A stretch of 20,833 nucleotides of DNA from a virus, in IMG/VR virus record IMGVR_UViG_3300025430_000132, positions 1 to 20,833 of that record; one strand, written 5' to 3'. The translations under genes were made by a program, and so were the position numbers. This document shows, piece by piece, positions 7,774 through 15,131 of the stretch. Every line of letters begins with the position of its first letter. Within the stretch, counting starts at the first letter, position 1. The notes under the pieces were generated by a model. That model made no database searches. It saw only the letters and a program-made list of their open reading frames with translations, and was not told where the DNA came from.

Positions 7774-9116
7774 TGACAACGACAGCAACTCCAAATAGCG
7801 CATCTTTAGCGCAAGGAGCTTTGAGTTCTCTAAACAACTTAGGTAGCTCTAGCGGTACGACTTTGACTCAAGGTTCTGCACCTCCTAACATCACTACTGC
7901 CCAGACCACAGGCTCATCACTTGATCCTTACTATGCCCAACTGGAGCAAAACGCGGCTCAAATGGGTACTACAGGTGCTCAGGGTGCTCAATTTGCTGGT
8001 CCAACTGCTAACCAAAACCTTGCTTTCAACAACGCAGAGAACTTGACTGGTTCACAAACCTATCAACCTTATCTCAATCAAGCGTCAACTAACTTAGCTA
8101 ATGCGGCAAACAAGAGTGCGGCAGGAGCGGCTTCTGGATACCTTTCTCAAGCCACAGGTACCAGCCCCCTTTCTATGGCACAGCCTTATCTTACCCAAGG
8201 GGCTACTGCCAACAACGTAAATGCTTTTAACCCTTATGCTCAACAGGCTGTTCAGAATACGGGTCTAGCCGCCGCTTCTCCTTACCTTCAAGCTGGTACA
8301 CAAAGTGCCGCTGATTTGGTTGGTAAGTACATGGACCCCTACACACAGAATGTAGTAAACCAAATTGGTCAGTTAGGGCAGAATCAGATTGCTCAGAACT
8401 TGGCACCTTCTACCACAGCAGGTATTGTTGGAGCTGGTCAGTTTGGCTCTACAAGGGGCGCACAGGCTCTAGGACAGACGATCAGCAATGCTGAGCAGGG
8501 TATATTGGGTCAACAAGCTCAAGCCCTCCAAACAGGCTATGGACAAGCTTTGACTGCGGCTCAACAACAATTGGCTAACCAACTTACTGCTGGTCAGACT
8601 GCTGGAACTTTACAGCAACAGCAAGCTTCTAACTTGGCTAATTTGGGTCAAACTGCTGGTACATTGACCAACGCACAAGCTCAGAATGCCTTGACTGCTG
8701 GACAGAACATTGGAACTTTGCAGAATGCACAGAATCAAAACCTCTTGACTGCTGGCCAAACAACTGGACAATTGACAGGTACGGACTTGGCAAGTCAGAT
8801 TGCACAAGCACAAGCTCAACAGAACTTGGGTACAACCAACCAAGCGTTGGGGTACAACAACCTCAATACTTTGGCCACTTTGGGTGCTCAACAGCAGACC
8901 ATCAACCAAAATCAACAGTTGTTCCCCTTGCAGACAGCTCAAAGCTACGCAAACCTCCTTGGTTCTCTTACCAAGCCTACGTCTACCACAGCTCTTACAA
9001 ACGCTCCTGCAAGCGTTTATGGACCATCTGGCTTGGCTCAAATTGGTGCTCTTACATCTACCGCTGGTGGTGTTTTGAATTTAGTCAATCAAGCTAACAA
9101 TTTAGCAAACGGGTAA
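7773..9116 (+). CDS. Gln/Ala-rich putative ejection protein with heptad-like repeats
   Basis: This 447-aa protein is dominated by Gln, Ala, Asn, Thr and Leu. Residues about 188-235 have KYMDPYTQNVVNQIGQLGQN and then GAGQFGSTRGAQALGQTISN, a pattern found in phage ejection-type proteins (MNPY...GAFGGSR). Residues about 260-345 consist of repeats of LTAGQ-x2-G-x-L-x-N-A-Q-x-Q-N, predicted to form a long amphipathic rod or coiled coil. AAGGAAAC precedes the ATG, which overlaps the preceding stop (TAATG). No catalytic motif is visible. It probably is released into the host envelope with the DNA, but this rests on context and composition. Confidence 0.55.
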   Translation: MTTTATPNSASLAQGALSSLNNLGSSSGTTLTQGSAPPNITTAQTTGSSLDPYYAQLEQNAAQMGTTGAQGAQFAGPTANQNLAFNNAENLTGSQTYQPYLNQASTNLANAANKSAAGAASGYLSQATGTSPLSMAQPYLTQGATANNVNAFNPYAQQAVQNTGLAAASPYLQAGTQSAADLVGKYMDPYTQNVVNQIGQLGQNQIAQNLAPSTTAGIVGAGQFGSTRGAQALGQTISNAEQGILGQQAQALQTGYGQALTAAQQQLANQLTAGQTAGTLQQQQASNLANLGQTAGTLTNAQAQNALTAGQNIGTLQNAQNQNLLTAGQTTGQLTGTDLASQIAQAQAQQNLGTTNQALGYNNLNTLATLGAQQQTINQNQQLFPLQTAQSYANLLGSLTKPTSTTALTNAPASVYGPSGLAQIGALTSTAGGVLNLVNQANNLANG

Positions 9117-9122
9117 TCAAAC

Positions 9123-10769
9123 ATGGATACTTCATTAACCTCTACCCCAGAACCACAAGGTGCTTTAGCTCAAGCTCAAAGTGCTTATGAAAAGGCTCAA
9201 AATGAGTTGTTGGCTAAGATCGCATCTAGAGAAAGCAAAACAGACATCCCTTGGTTTGCTATCGCTGGTGCTTTGCTAAAACCCACAAGAACTGGTGCTT
9301 TGGGAGAGAGTTTGGGTAATGCTGGTGACGTCATGGGTCAGTGGCAGGAAAACCAAAAGAAGGAAGAGTTGACCAATGCTCAGATGAGAGCACAGATCAC
9401 CAAGTCTATTCTTGATAGTGCATATGACAGAAGTGCTAGCCAACAATTGGCTCAATTGAATGGTCAGGCTCCTACATTGGCGTCTGCAATGCCTACAATG
9501 GCTCCTCCTGTTAACCCAACGGCTGAAGCTACAACTGCTCCAGTGGCAACTCCAACTGCTGTCCAAGGAACGCCTTTGGCTCCAGCAGAAGCTCCTTCCA
9601 AGCTTGAATTGTTACAAAAATCCTATCCTTCTATTGCTTTGTCTCCTAAGTTTGGTCCAATTGCCAAGAGCATGATTGATTTTGAGACTGAGAACAGAAA
9701 AGCTGGTACTGAACTCAGAAAGGCAGATATTGATGCCATCAAAGGTTTAGAGAATGTTGCTAACCTCAATTCTCCTTTTGCTCAAGCTTTGATCCATAGC
9801 TTGTCTCCTGCTGGACAGAAGATGTTTGCAGAGCTTCAAGCGCAAAAGGGAGCTGTCGAGGCTCCTACTGCAACAGCGCCTAGTTCTACAGTAGCTCCTT
9901 CTTCAGCGTCATTGCCTACTGGTCCTTTGCCAGCCGCTGTCAGTAGCGCTTTGGGGTTAAAGCCAACTGATGTAGCTCCTGCTCCTAGTGCTTTGTCTGG
10001 TCAAAGACCTGATTTGAAAGCTACAGTTACTCCTCCTGCTGTTAGCAATACAGGATTGTCTCCTAAAGGTGAGAGTGAAGTTGCTTCTGAAATTGCTAAA
10101 CAACAAGCAATCATTGAGATGCAACTCCAGAAGTCTCGCCAAGAAACTCGTGAAGAGCCAACCAAAGAGAAGATTAAATCTATCTCTGTGTGGGATAAAG
10201 GGGCTACAACTGGAGAAAAACAATTGCTCGAAGAGTTGTATGGTTATACAAAACAACCTAAGCTTTGGGGACCTTTGCAACAAACGGGTGCTCTTGGCGC
10301 GTTGTTAACCGCCGCTCAACAGGGTTTCCAAATACCCAAGATTGGTAACATTGGTTTACCAGTTGAAGAGGCAACTAGAAAGTTTCACTTAACCAAAAAC
10401 GAGCAAACAGATTACACCAGAATTCAGCAAATTCTTGGTGAGTTGTTTTTTGAAAGAGCTAAGAATTACAAATCAGTTCTTGGCCCATCAATTTCAAATG
10501 CTGACGTAACCTTAGAGAAGCAACCTATTGCTACTTCTTCTGATTCTGCACAAGCTACTGCTTACTGGATTAAGCATAATCTTGTGATCAACCATCAAAA
10601 AGAACTTCTAAACAATGCTCTTAATGCTTGGTATGACAAACATGGCAACAAAGAGCCTGCAAATAATTTCTTCAATTCACCTGAATATAACAAAGTATTT
10701 GAAGAGACTAATTCAATGTGGAAAGATTTGATTGCTAACCATAGACCAAATTTGGGAGCAAAACAATGA
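9123..10769 (+). CDS. Putative internal virion / ejection protein
   Basis: This 548-aa protein has three zones. Residues 1-115 are helical (AQAQSAYEKAQNELLAKI; WFAIAGALLKPTRTG), residues about 115-330 are Ala/Pro/Thr-rich linkers interrupted by one helical unit (SKLELLQKSY to QKMFAELQAQ), and residues about 340-548 form a charged, mainly helical domain (for example FHLTKNEQTDYTRIQQILGE, HNLVINHQKELLNNALNAWY). The modular helical/linker design suits a protein that unfolds through a narrow tail tube. The gene is 6 nt after the preceding stop, and its stop overlaps the next start (ATGA at 10766-10769). No lytic transglycosylase motif is present. Confidence 0.55.
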   Translation: MDTSLTSTPEPQGALAQAQSAYEKAQNELLAKIASRESKTDIPWFAIAGALLKPTRTGALGESLGNAGDVMGQWQENQKKEELTNAQMRAQITKSILDSAYDRSASQQLAQLNGQAPTLASAMPTMAPPVNPTAEATTAPVATPTAVQGTPLAPAEAPSKLELLQKSYPSIALSPKFGPIAKSMIDFETENRKAGTELRKADIDAIKGLENVANLNSPFAQALIHSLSPAGQKMFAELQAQKGAVEAPTATAPSSTVAPSSASLPTGPLPAAVSSALGLKPTDVAPAPSALSGQRPDLKATVTPPAVSNTGLSPKGESEVASEIAKQQAIIEMQLQKSRQETREEPTKEKIKSISVWDKGATTGEKQLLEELYGYTKQPKLWGPLQQTGALGALLTAAQQGFQIPKIGNIGLPVEEATRKFHLTKNEQTDYTRIQQILGELFFERAKNYKSVLGPSISNADVTLEKQPIATSSDSAQATAYWIKHNLVINHQKELLNNALNAWYDKHGNKEPANNFFNSPEYNKVFEETNSMWKDLIANHRPNLGAKQ

Positions 10770-11845
10770 CAACTGATCTAGCTACCGTTAGCCCTGTTTT
10801 TTCTGATCAATCTGAAGCTCCCAAAGATTCTGGTCTGTCTGCGATCAGCTCTGTTTTTACGGATACCTCTTCTGATGATACTGACAAAAGCAAAGAACCT
10901 CCACCTCCTTCGACAACTGAGATACTAGGAGACGTTGGTAAGACTGCTGGGGCTGGTTTGATGGCGTTAGGAACTTCACCTGAATCATCTAAGGTGAGGC
11001 AAGCAAGAGCTTCAATGGTTACTGCTCCCAAAACGGTAACATCCATGCACACCAAGAATGTTCTTGATTTGATGGACAAGTCTAAGTTGCATGAGGCCAA
11101 TGTAGCTCTGACCAAGGATGAGTTCAACAGTGCTTTGGATAAAGCTCTGAGTTTGGGTGCTATTCCTGAAGACCCCAAAGAGGTAGAAGGATTGTTTGGC
11201 AAGAAGTTCACTTACCCCGGAATGTTGAGTCCCGGCGCTGAACGCCATACCGACATCATGTCTGAGATCAGACAAGGAAACAAAGTACAAAGAGGATTAG
11301 AGGGCGTTAAAGAGTTTTCTGACATGGGTGGACCCTTATCTGGCTTCACACGCAGTAGTCGTCTCATAGTGCCTTCTAGCTTGGCTACAGCGCCTTTGTT
11401 AACAGAAGATCAAATCAGAGCAAGAGATAGCCTTAAACAAGCCCATGAAGCTCATCAAAACGCTTTAGAAGCCCATGCAGGCCATCAAGTAGAGTTGGAT
11501 AATGCACACAAAGACTTGAAGAAAGCAACTCTAGATCAGATTGAGAAAGAATCTAAATTCTCAGGTTATGAAACAACACCTGCCATCAAGTTGCTTAAAA
11601 ACTTAGCCAAAGCTGGTGGAACTGCGATGTCTGGCCTTTCTTTGGTTGATGCTTATAACAAGCTCAAAGAAGGGGACTACACAGGTTTGGCAGATTTAAG
11701 CTTGGGAGCTGGTGGAGCGATGATGATGGTGCCCGGTCTCCAGCCCGCAGGAATTTTGACCTCTATACCCGGTGCCGCGTACACTGGAGGTAAGGCCGCA
11801 CTTGAGTTATTAGATCGTTATAAAGCATCACAAGAAAGTAAATAA
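10766..11845 (+). CDS. Putative internal virion protein, last gene of structural operon
   Basis: This 359-aa protein starts at ATG 10766 behind GGAGC and overlaps the previous stop. The first 70 residues are disordered and Ser/Asp-rich. Residues about 215-265 form a long charged helix (DSLKQAHEAHQNALEAHAGH onward) likely to be a coiled coil. Residues about 272-345 contain two Gly/Ala-rich hydrophobic stretches (AGGTAMSGLSLVDAY; LSLGAGGAMMMVPGLQPAGI) that could insert into or cross a membrane. Such a C-terminal membrane-active part fits an ejection protein. The gene is followed by a strong terminator, which ends the late operon. Confidence 0.55.
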   Translation: MTTDLATVSPVFSDQSEAPKDSGLSAISSVFTDTSSDDTDKSKEPPPPSTTEILGDVGKTAGAGLMALGTSPESSKVRQARASMVTAPKTVTSMHTKNVLDLMDKSKLHEANVALTKDEFNSALDKALSLGAIPEDPKEVEGLFGKKFTYPGMLSPGAERHTDIMSEIRQGNKVQRGLEGVKEFSDMGGPLSGFTRSSRLIVPSSLATAPLLTEDQIRARDSLKQAHEAHQNALEAHAGHQVELDNAHKDLKKATLDQIEKESKFSGYETTPAIKLLKNLAKAGGTAMSGLSLVDAYNKLKEGDYTGLADLSLGAGGAMMMVPGLQPAGILTSIPGAAYTGGKAALELLDRYKASQESK

Positions 11846-11876
11846 TCTTCTAGCAGTTGCCATGCAAAGAAGCTTT

Positions 11877-11901
11877 GGGGGGCGTGTGCCCCCTTTTTTT
11901 T
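11877..11901 (+). terminator. Strong intrinsic terminator of the structural operon
   Basis: GGGGGC (11878-11883) pairs with GCCCCC (11888-11893) around a GTGT loop, followed by eight T (11894-11901). The tract overlaps the stop codon of the converging minus-strand gene (TTA at 11900-11902). On the minus strand no T tract follows the stem, so it acts mainly rightward. Confidence 0.9.
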
Positions 11902-12133
11902 ATGCGTTACCCATAGGTGAGGAAAACAACAAAGCTGTTTGCATTTGCACAGATTGCACATCTTCCATGGCTTGGCAGTAGCCATGCTCCCAAATCATGT
12001 TTGCTATTTTTGCTCGATAGCATTCATCGGTTCTGTCGCCGTCATCGTAGGATTTAGATAATGTCTTGATCTTTTCGATGTAAGCATCAAGGTTATCACT
12101 CGTGGTTATTGCTGGTACCATGTCGTTTTGCAT
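11900..12133 (-). CDS. Hypothetical phage protein, last gene of leftward operon
   Basis: This 77-aa protein is of unknown function. It is mildly acidic and predicted mostly helical (NLDAYIEKIKTLSKSYDD; AKIANMIWEHGYCQAMEDVQ). The ATG at 12131-12133 makes a 38-nt overlap with the upstream gene; a second ATG four codons later (12119-12121) reduces it to 26 nt. Neither has a clear ribosome site, so it may rely on coupling. It shares no motif I recognise. Confidence 0.6.
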   Translation of the reverse strand: MQNDMVPAITTSDNLDAYIEKIKTLSKSYDDGDRTDECYRAKIANMIWEHGYCQAMEDVQSVQMQTALLFSSPMGNA

Positions 12134-12329
12134 CCACTATGTCGTCAAAATAACGTAAATCAGAGCGTTCTCTAGGATTATCCATGAACACGGGTTTTTT
12201 AGCAAAATCACGAATGAAGTAGTATCTTTCAGCATCGTTGTGCCATTGCTGTACAAAATGCAACAAAGTGGGGAGATGAGATTCCTCCCATTCCCCTACC
12301 AATGCCGTGACGAAATCGTCAGAAGTCAA
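12096..12329 (-). CDS. Hypothetical phage protein
   Basis: This 77-aa protein starts at a TTG (12327-12329) that overlaps the upstream stop (TTGA) and has AAAAGGGG just ahead, a good ribosome site. It is charged and rich in aromatic residues (LPTLLHFVQQWHNDAERYYF). No family or catalytic motif is seen. Its overlap with both neighbours places it in the leftward operon. Confidence 0.65.
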   Translation of the reverse strand: MTSDDFVTALVGEWEESHLPTLLHFVQQWHNDAERYYFIRDFAKKPVFMDNPRERSDLRYFDDIVDAKRHGTSNNHE

Positions 12330-12550
12330 AGGTTACCCCTTTTTTCACGCAACGCTTTTGCTACTTCAACATTGAGTGATTCTACAAACTCAATACAAAA
12401 CTCACGTTCTGTACGAGCTATATGGTAAGAAGCAAACAAAACCAACTTGTCTGCAAATTCCAACAATTCATCAAGATCAAACTCTCCATCTATGCCACTG
12501 CCAAATAGAACTTGTTTGACATCGTCTTCGTTAATCCATTTATTTTGCAT
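12326..12550 (-). CDS. Hypothetical acidic helical phage protein
   Basis: This 74-aa protein has ATG at 12548-12550 behind AAAAGGAAG. It reads as one helical domain (FDLDELLEFADKLVLFASYH; EREFCIEFVESLNVEVAKAL) with a basic tail. The stop overlaps the next gene's start. It could be a small binding partner, but nothing identifies a function. Confidence 0.7.
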   Translation of the reverse strand: MQNKWINEDDVKQVLFGSGIDGEFDLDELLEFADKLVLFASYHIARTEREFCIEFVESLNVEVAKALREKRGNL

Positions 12551-12806
12551 TTTTACTTCCTTTTGGTCTGCCTACCCTTTTAACTGGAACTGTTTCTGGC
12601 TCTTCTTTTTCCATCAACTTTTTTAAATCTTCAATGAATTCATCAATTTCTATATCTTTTATTTCTTCTTCTTCTTGTATGCGTTCAATGTACTCTTCTG
12701 TTTCAAACGTAATGTAATCGCAAATGTCTTTAGCTTTTAACATTATCGCACTGCGAATAAACGTAATATCAGCTACATCAAATTTAAGTTCAATTGTTTG
12801 TTTCAT
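12540..12806 (-). CDS. Small protein with C-terminal AT-hook-like motif
   Basis: This 88-aa protein has ATG at 12804-12806 behind AAGGAG. Residues 1-28 read as a strand and helix, and residues 30-72 are a strongly acidic helical stretch (YIERIQEEEEIKDIEIDE). The C-terminus, KRVGRPKGSKNAK, contains the GRPKGSK core of an AT-hook, which binds the minor groove of A/T-rich DNA. It may therefore be a small DNA-binding or DNA-bridging protein. It overlaps the next gene by 11 nt. The fold of the acidic part and any target are unknown. Confidence 0.7.
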   Translation of the reverse strand: MKQTIELKFDVADITFIRSAIMLKAKDICDYITFETEEYIERIQEEEEIKDIEIDEFIEDLKKLMEKEEPETVPVKRVGRPKGSKNAK

Positions 12807-12815
12807 TTCTACTCC

Positions 12816-12965
12816 TTAGTTAAACCATAAATAAAAACCATGCAAAATTCCTATGGGAAAGAAGATGGCACCTGCTAACAAAAAGCCCCAAGCGGCATGG
12901 CCAAAGCAAAAGAAGATGTGCGTTAGCCAAGCCCAGAAGCAAAAGAATGCGGCAATGTATCCCAT
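12816..12965 (-). CDS. Tiny two-helix membrane protein
   Basis: This is a 49-aa gene, below usual size cut-offs. The start ATG (12963-12965) has AGGTGAT just upstream, and the stop TAA (12816-12818) sits in the ribosome site of the next gene. The protein is almost entirely hydrophobic: residues about 3-21 (YIAAFFCFWAWLTHIFFCF) and 27-47 (GFLLAGAIFFPIGILHGFYL) are two membrane spans with a short turn. This is holin-like in size, but the gene lies in the early operon, so an anti-host or superinfection role is as likely. Tight packing between neighbours is strong support that it is real. Confidence 0.75.
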   Translation of the reverse strand: MGYIAAFFCFWAWLTHIFFCFGHAAWGFLLAGAIFFPIGILHGFYLWFN

Positions 12966-12968
12966 AGA

Positions 12969-13724
12969 TCACCTGTGTTGGTTTTTAGCTTGCCAATATT
13001 GCAGGAGTGCATTAAACATCTCCCAGCCCTTTTTCATATCTGAATCTGACCACTCGACGATCTTTACGAGGCCGGGTTGCGTCACAGATACAAAAACATT
13101 CGCACACCTCGCATTTGGTATGCCCAACCCCACACGATAGGCACAGAGTTGCATCAAGTGCTCGTCATAGCCATCCACCGTATTTGGGTCTGTGAATTCT
13201 TTGGTTTTAAAGTCGATTACAACTCCGTTATTTTGTGTTGTATGTAAGTCAACTTTGCCACCAAATCCTAGCTCATGGCAGAACGACTTTTCAGAAGACC
13301 ACTCAGGACGCCCAAAAGCCTCCTCTACGGCTTTATCTACACCGATTTGATACTCCATGTACCCATCAAGCCAAACCCCTTCAAAACTCGATTCAAGCGC
13401 TCCATGAATGTCTGTTCCTCGTTCGGCGGCTTTCTTTGCCTGCTCTTTTGAGTCTTTGACAATACGAGTAATGAACTCTTCTTCCCTTTCGCCATCAATT
13501 CTTGGTAGGGTAAGGCAGGCCAACATCATCTGATTGAGCTTCCAAGCCTCTAGAGCGGGCTTTGCGGCGGCGTTCAGAATGGTGGTGACCGAAGGTACTA
13601 AGTTCAGCTTTCGAGCGTCTCTGAGGGTTGTGGCTCGTGGGTTGCCGTCTTTGGCTAAAACAGTGTAGGCAGGATTGCCATCTCTGTCGTACCAGTGTTG
13701 TGATTCAGAAGCTCTAACTATCAT
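12969..13724 (-). CDS. PD-(D/E)XK exonuclease (RecB/Cas4-like)
   Basis: This 251-aa protein has the RecB-family nuclease motifs: G-T-D-I-H (103-107), a glutamate at 145 (SSEKSF), GGKVD (155-159), DFKTK (171-175, giving the D-x-K pair) and QLCAY (192-196, the motif with Q and Y). These are the catalytic and structural residues of phage exonucleases that resect DNA ends for recombination and repair. A GAGGG ribosome site sits 6 nt upstream of ATG 13724. It follows the SSB and a winged-helix-like gene, so together they look like a Red-like recombination module. I see no annealing protein of the Beta, Erf or RecT type nearby. Confidence 0.82.
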   Translation of the reverse strand: MIVRASESQHWYDRDGNPAYTVLAKDGNPRATTLRDARKLNLVPSVTTILNAAAKPALEAWKLNQMMLACLTLPRIDGEREEEFITRIVKDSKEQAKKAAERGTDIHGALESSFEGVWLDGYMEYQIGVDKAVEEAFGRPEWSSEKSFCHELGFGGKVDLHTTQNNGVVIDFKTKEFTDPNTVDGYDEHLMQLCAYRVGLGIPNARCANVFVSVTQPGLVKIVEWSDSDMKKGWEMFNALLQYWQAKNQHR

Positions 13725-14037
13725 GGATTACCCTCATTACTCTTTGTGGTTTACCTGAACGTCCATTTCTACGTTCGCCAGTGTCTTCGATTAACTTTTT
13801 TGTCATCAAAGCTCTATAACGAGCCGTGACACTGGAGTAAGGTAGATGGTTGAATTTGGCTAAAAGTTGATCGCTGATACAACCTTCTTTTCCATAATTT
13901 TTTATAGCCTCAAACACCATTTGTTCAAGGTTTGTTGTATTCACAGCATTAGCCGCATCATGGCTAGTATCTGGATCATTTTTGCGGACAAGCTTTTTAG
14001 GACTTGTCCCAAATAATTGAAAATTGAATAAATCCAT
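13714..14037 (-). CDS. Winged-helix-like DNA-binding protein
   Basis: This 107-aa protein has a helical core with KNDPDTSHDAANAV, then LEQMVFEAIKNYG, then CISDQLLAKF and YSSVTARYRALMTKKLIED. This is the order of a winged helix-turn-helix with YSSVTARYRAL as the recognition helix and a basic wing (RNGRSGKPQ). Such domains are common in small phage DNA-binding proteins. The stop overlaps the exonuclease start by 11 nt, and the gene begins 2 nt after the SSB gene. It may control or assist the recombination genes. The target is unknown. Confidence 0.65.
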   Translation of the reverse strand: MDLFNFQLFGTSPKKLVRKNDPDTSHDAANAVNTTNLEQMVFEAIKNYGKEGCISDQLLAKFNHLPYSSVTARYRALMTKKLIEDTGERRNGRSGKPQRVMRVIHDS

Positions 14038-14039
14038 GG

Positions 14040-14663
14040 TCAGAAAGGAATATCGTCTTCCATGTCAGCGATGCTATGGATAGCAGTTGCTGGCTTAGAC
14101 TTCCACTCAGGAGCATTGGCAATCTTCTCTTGTAAGTTCTTGCTGAATGTCTCAAACAACTCCATGTCTGGCTCTGCAAGTGTAAACAACTGATTTACAT
14201 TCACTGGGCTGGGTAGACCTGCTGATTTAATCATTGAGGGAACTGGAGCAATTGCGGCCACATTAGCGTACGTTTTTCCGTTCGACTCTCTGTGTATTAC
14301 ATTGATCATGCAATACGCGCCTAAAATTGATTTAAGGTCAAATCTACGTGCTTCTGCGTCTGTCCAAGGCTTACCCCTCCAAGACTGCAAATCTTTCCTT
14401 AGAGTGGACATTTCGGCCCAAGACAAGGTGTAGTTCTTGAAAATGCTCATGGGCTTACCATCGTCCATCTTCAAAGGTGTGCCATCGGTATCCTCTCCGA
14501 ACAACTCCCAACCCAACATAACTTTGCGTTGGATTTTGGTTTCCCCCATGTACTCAACTTTTTGTGAGCCAAGGTCAACGATTCTGTAGCAACGTGCCAG
14601 ATGTGATCCAGCGGGTACCATTTTGAAGTTGGATTCTTGTTTGTTTTCGACGTAAAAGCTCAT
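14040..14663 (-). CDS. Phage single-stranded DNA-binding protein
   Basis: This 207-aa protein ends in DMEDDIPF (200-207), the acidic tail with terminal phenylalanine typical of bacterial and phage SSBs, which recruits partner proteins. The body is a beta-rich domain starting with MVPAGSHLARCYRIVDLG and continuing with KVMLGWELF, then INVIHRESNGKTYANVAAIA, as seen in one group of phage OB-fold SSB-like proteins. The role is to coat single-stranded DNA during replication and recombination. The ATG at 14661-14663 overlaps the previous gene's stop (ATGA). The neighbouring exonuclease supports the assignment. Confidence 0.8.
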   Translation of the reverse strand: MSFYVENKQESNFKMVPAGSHLARCYRIVDLGSQKVEYMGETKIQRKVMLGWELFGEDTDGTPLKMDDGKPMSIFKNYTLSWAEMSTLRKDLQSWRGKPWTDAEARRFDLKSILGAYCMINVIHRESNGKTYANVAAIAPVPSMIKSAGLPSPVNVNQLFTLAEPDMELFETFSKNLQEKIANAPEWKSKPATAIHSIADMEDDIPF

Positions 14664-14824
14664 GATATTTCTTTCTGAAGTTCTGTTAAAAATTTAATTA
14701 CTAGTTCAAGGTCTTTTGGTGGTAAGTTTTTTGCTCTTTGTTCAATTTCCCATAGGTCTTCTTCGATTTCGTCTTGCTCGTTAAAAATGTCTTCAAATGC
14801 TTCGTAAAAGGTTCTGTTACTCAT
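14660..14824 (-). CDS. 54-aa acidic helical protein, unknown function
   Basis: The frame from ATG 14822-14824 to TGA 14660-14662 encodes 54 aa. It is framed by ATGA overlaps on both sides (stop over the SSB start; start under the preceding stop) and has an AGGGG ribosome site. The protein reads TFYEAFEDIFNEQDEIEEDL, then a stretch to KDLELVIKFLTELQKEIS, so it is probably two helices with an acidic middle. No motif is recognised. The continuous coupling makes it a likely real gene despite its size. Confidence 0.75.
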   Translation of the reverse strand: MSNRTFYEAFEDIFNEQDEIEEDLWEIEQRAKNLPPKDLELVIKFLTELQKEIS

Positions 14825-15039
14825 TGCTGTCCCCTTAATTTCAATCCACGTTGATTTAATGCAGTTTTGATTTGCTGAACAAATACTTTCCCAAGATTCT
14901 TTGTATTTAACAAATCACCTTCTGATTTATCTGTTAAATGACTGATTTTTGTTATGTTGTCCAACAATAAAAAACGATTTATTTTTGCGTTTAAATCTAA
15001 ATTTTTAATGTTGTCATCTTGTGTTTTTTTGTCCATCAT
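14821..15039 (-). CDS. RNA polymerase alpha C-terminal-domain-like protein
   Basis: This 72-aa protein from ATG 15037-15039 lines up over its whole folded part with the C-terminal domain of bacterial RpoA. Phage DLNAKINRFLLLDNITKISHL matches E. coli [21 protein letters not shown], and TKNLGKVFVQQIKTALNQRGL matches [21 protein letters not shown]. Conserved are the helix-hairpin-helix core (T46, N48, L49, G50, K51), I57, K58, L61, R64, G65 and L66. The DNA-contacting residues differ: R265 is Lys19, N268 is Arg22, K298 is Val52, S299 is Phe53. It has no N-terminal assembly domain. The start at 15039 overlaps the previous stop (ATGA); GGAG lies 3 nt before it and 6 nt before an ATG at 15036. It is probably a transcription modulator. 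Confidence 0.75.
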   Translation of the reverse strand: MMDKKTQDDNIKNLDLNAKINRFLLLDNITKISHLTDKSEGDLLNTKNLGKVFVQQIKTALNQRGLKLRGQQ

Positions 15040-15131
15040 GGTCTCCAAAAAGTTAAATCAAAGAAAATTACTACAAGTGCAATCAAAAAGATCACACGCG
15101 AAAAAAGTTCAAAAAATTTATGTTCGTTCAT
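15036..15131 (-). CDS. 31-aa single-span membrane protein
   Basis: The frame from ATG 15129-15131 to TGA 15036-15038 encodes 31 aa. The start overlaps the upstream stop and the stop overlaps the next start, with GGGTGAG ahead as a ribosome site. After a short charged N-terminus (MNEHKFFELFSR) comes one hydrophobic span (VIFLIALVVIFFDLTFW). It is a plausible microprotein acting at the inner membrane. No family is recognised. Confidence 0.65.
   Translation of the reverse strand: MNEHKFFELFSRVIFLIALVVIFFDLTFWRP

Noticed and set aside
8610-9041. A 143-aa minus-strand frame inside the Gln/Ala-rich gene
   Set aside because: It mirrors the CAA/GCT repeats of the sense gene, giving Leu/Cys/Ser-rich antisense sequence with no motif.
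12853-13459. Plus-strand frames over the exonuclease and small membrane genes
   Set aside because: They oppose a continuous, coupled leftward operon with family motifs; none has a ribosome site or domain.
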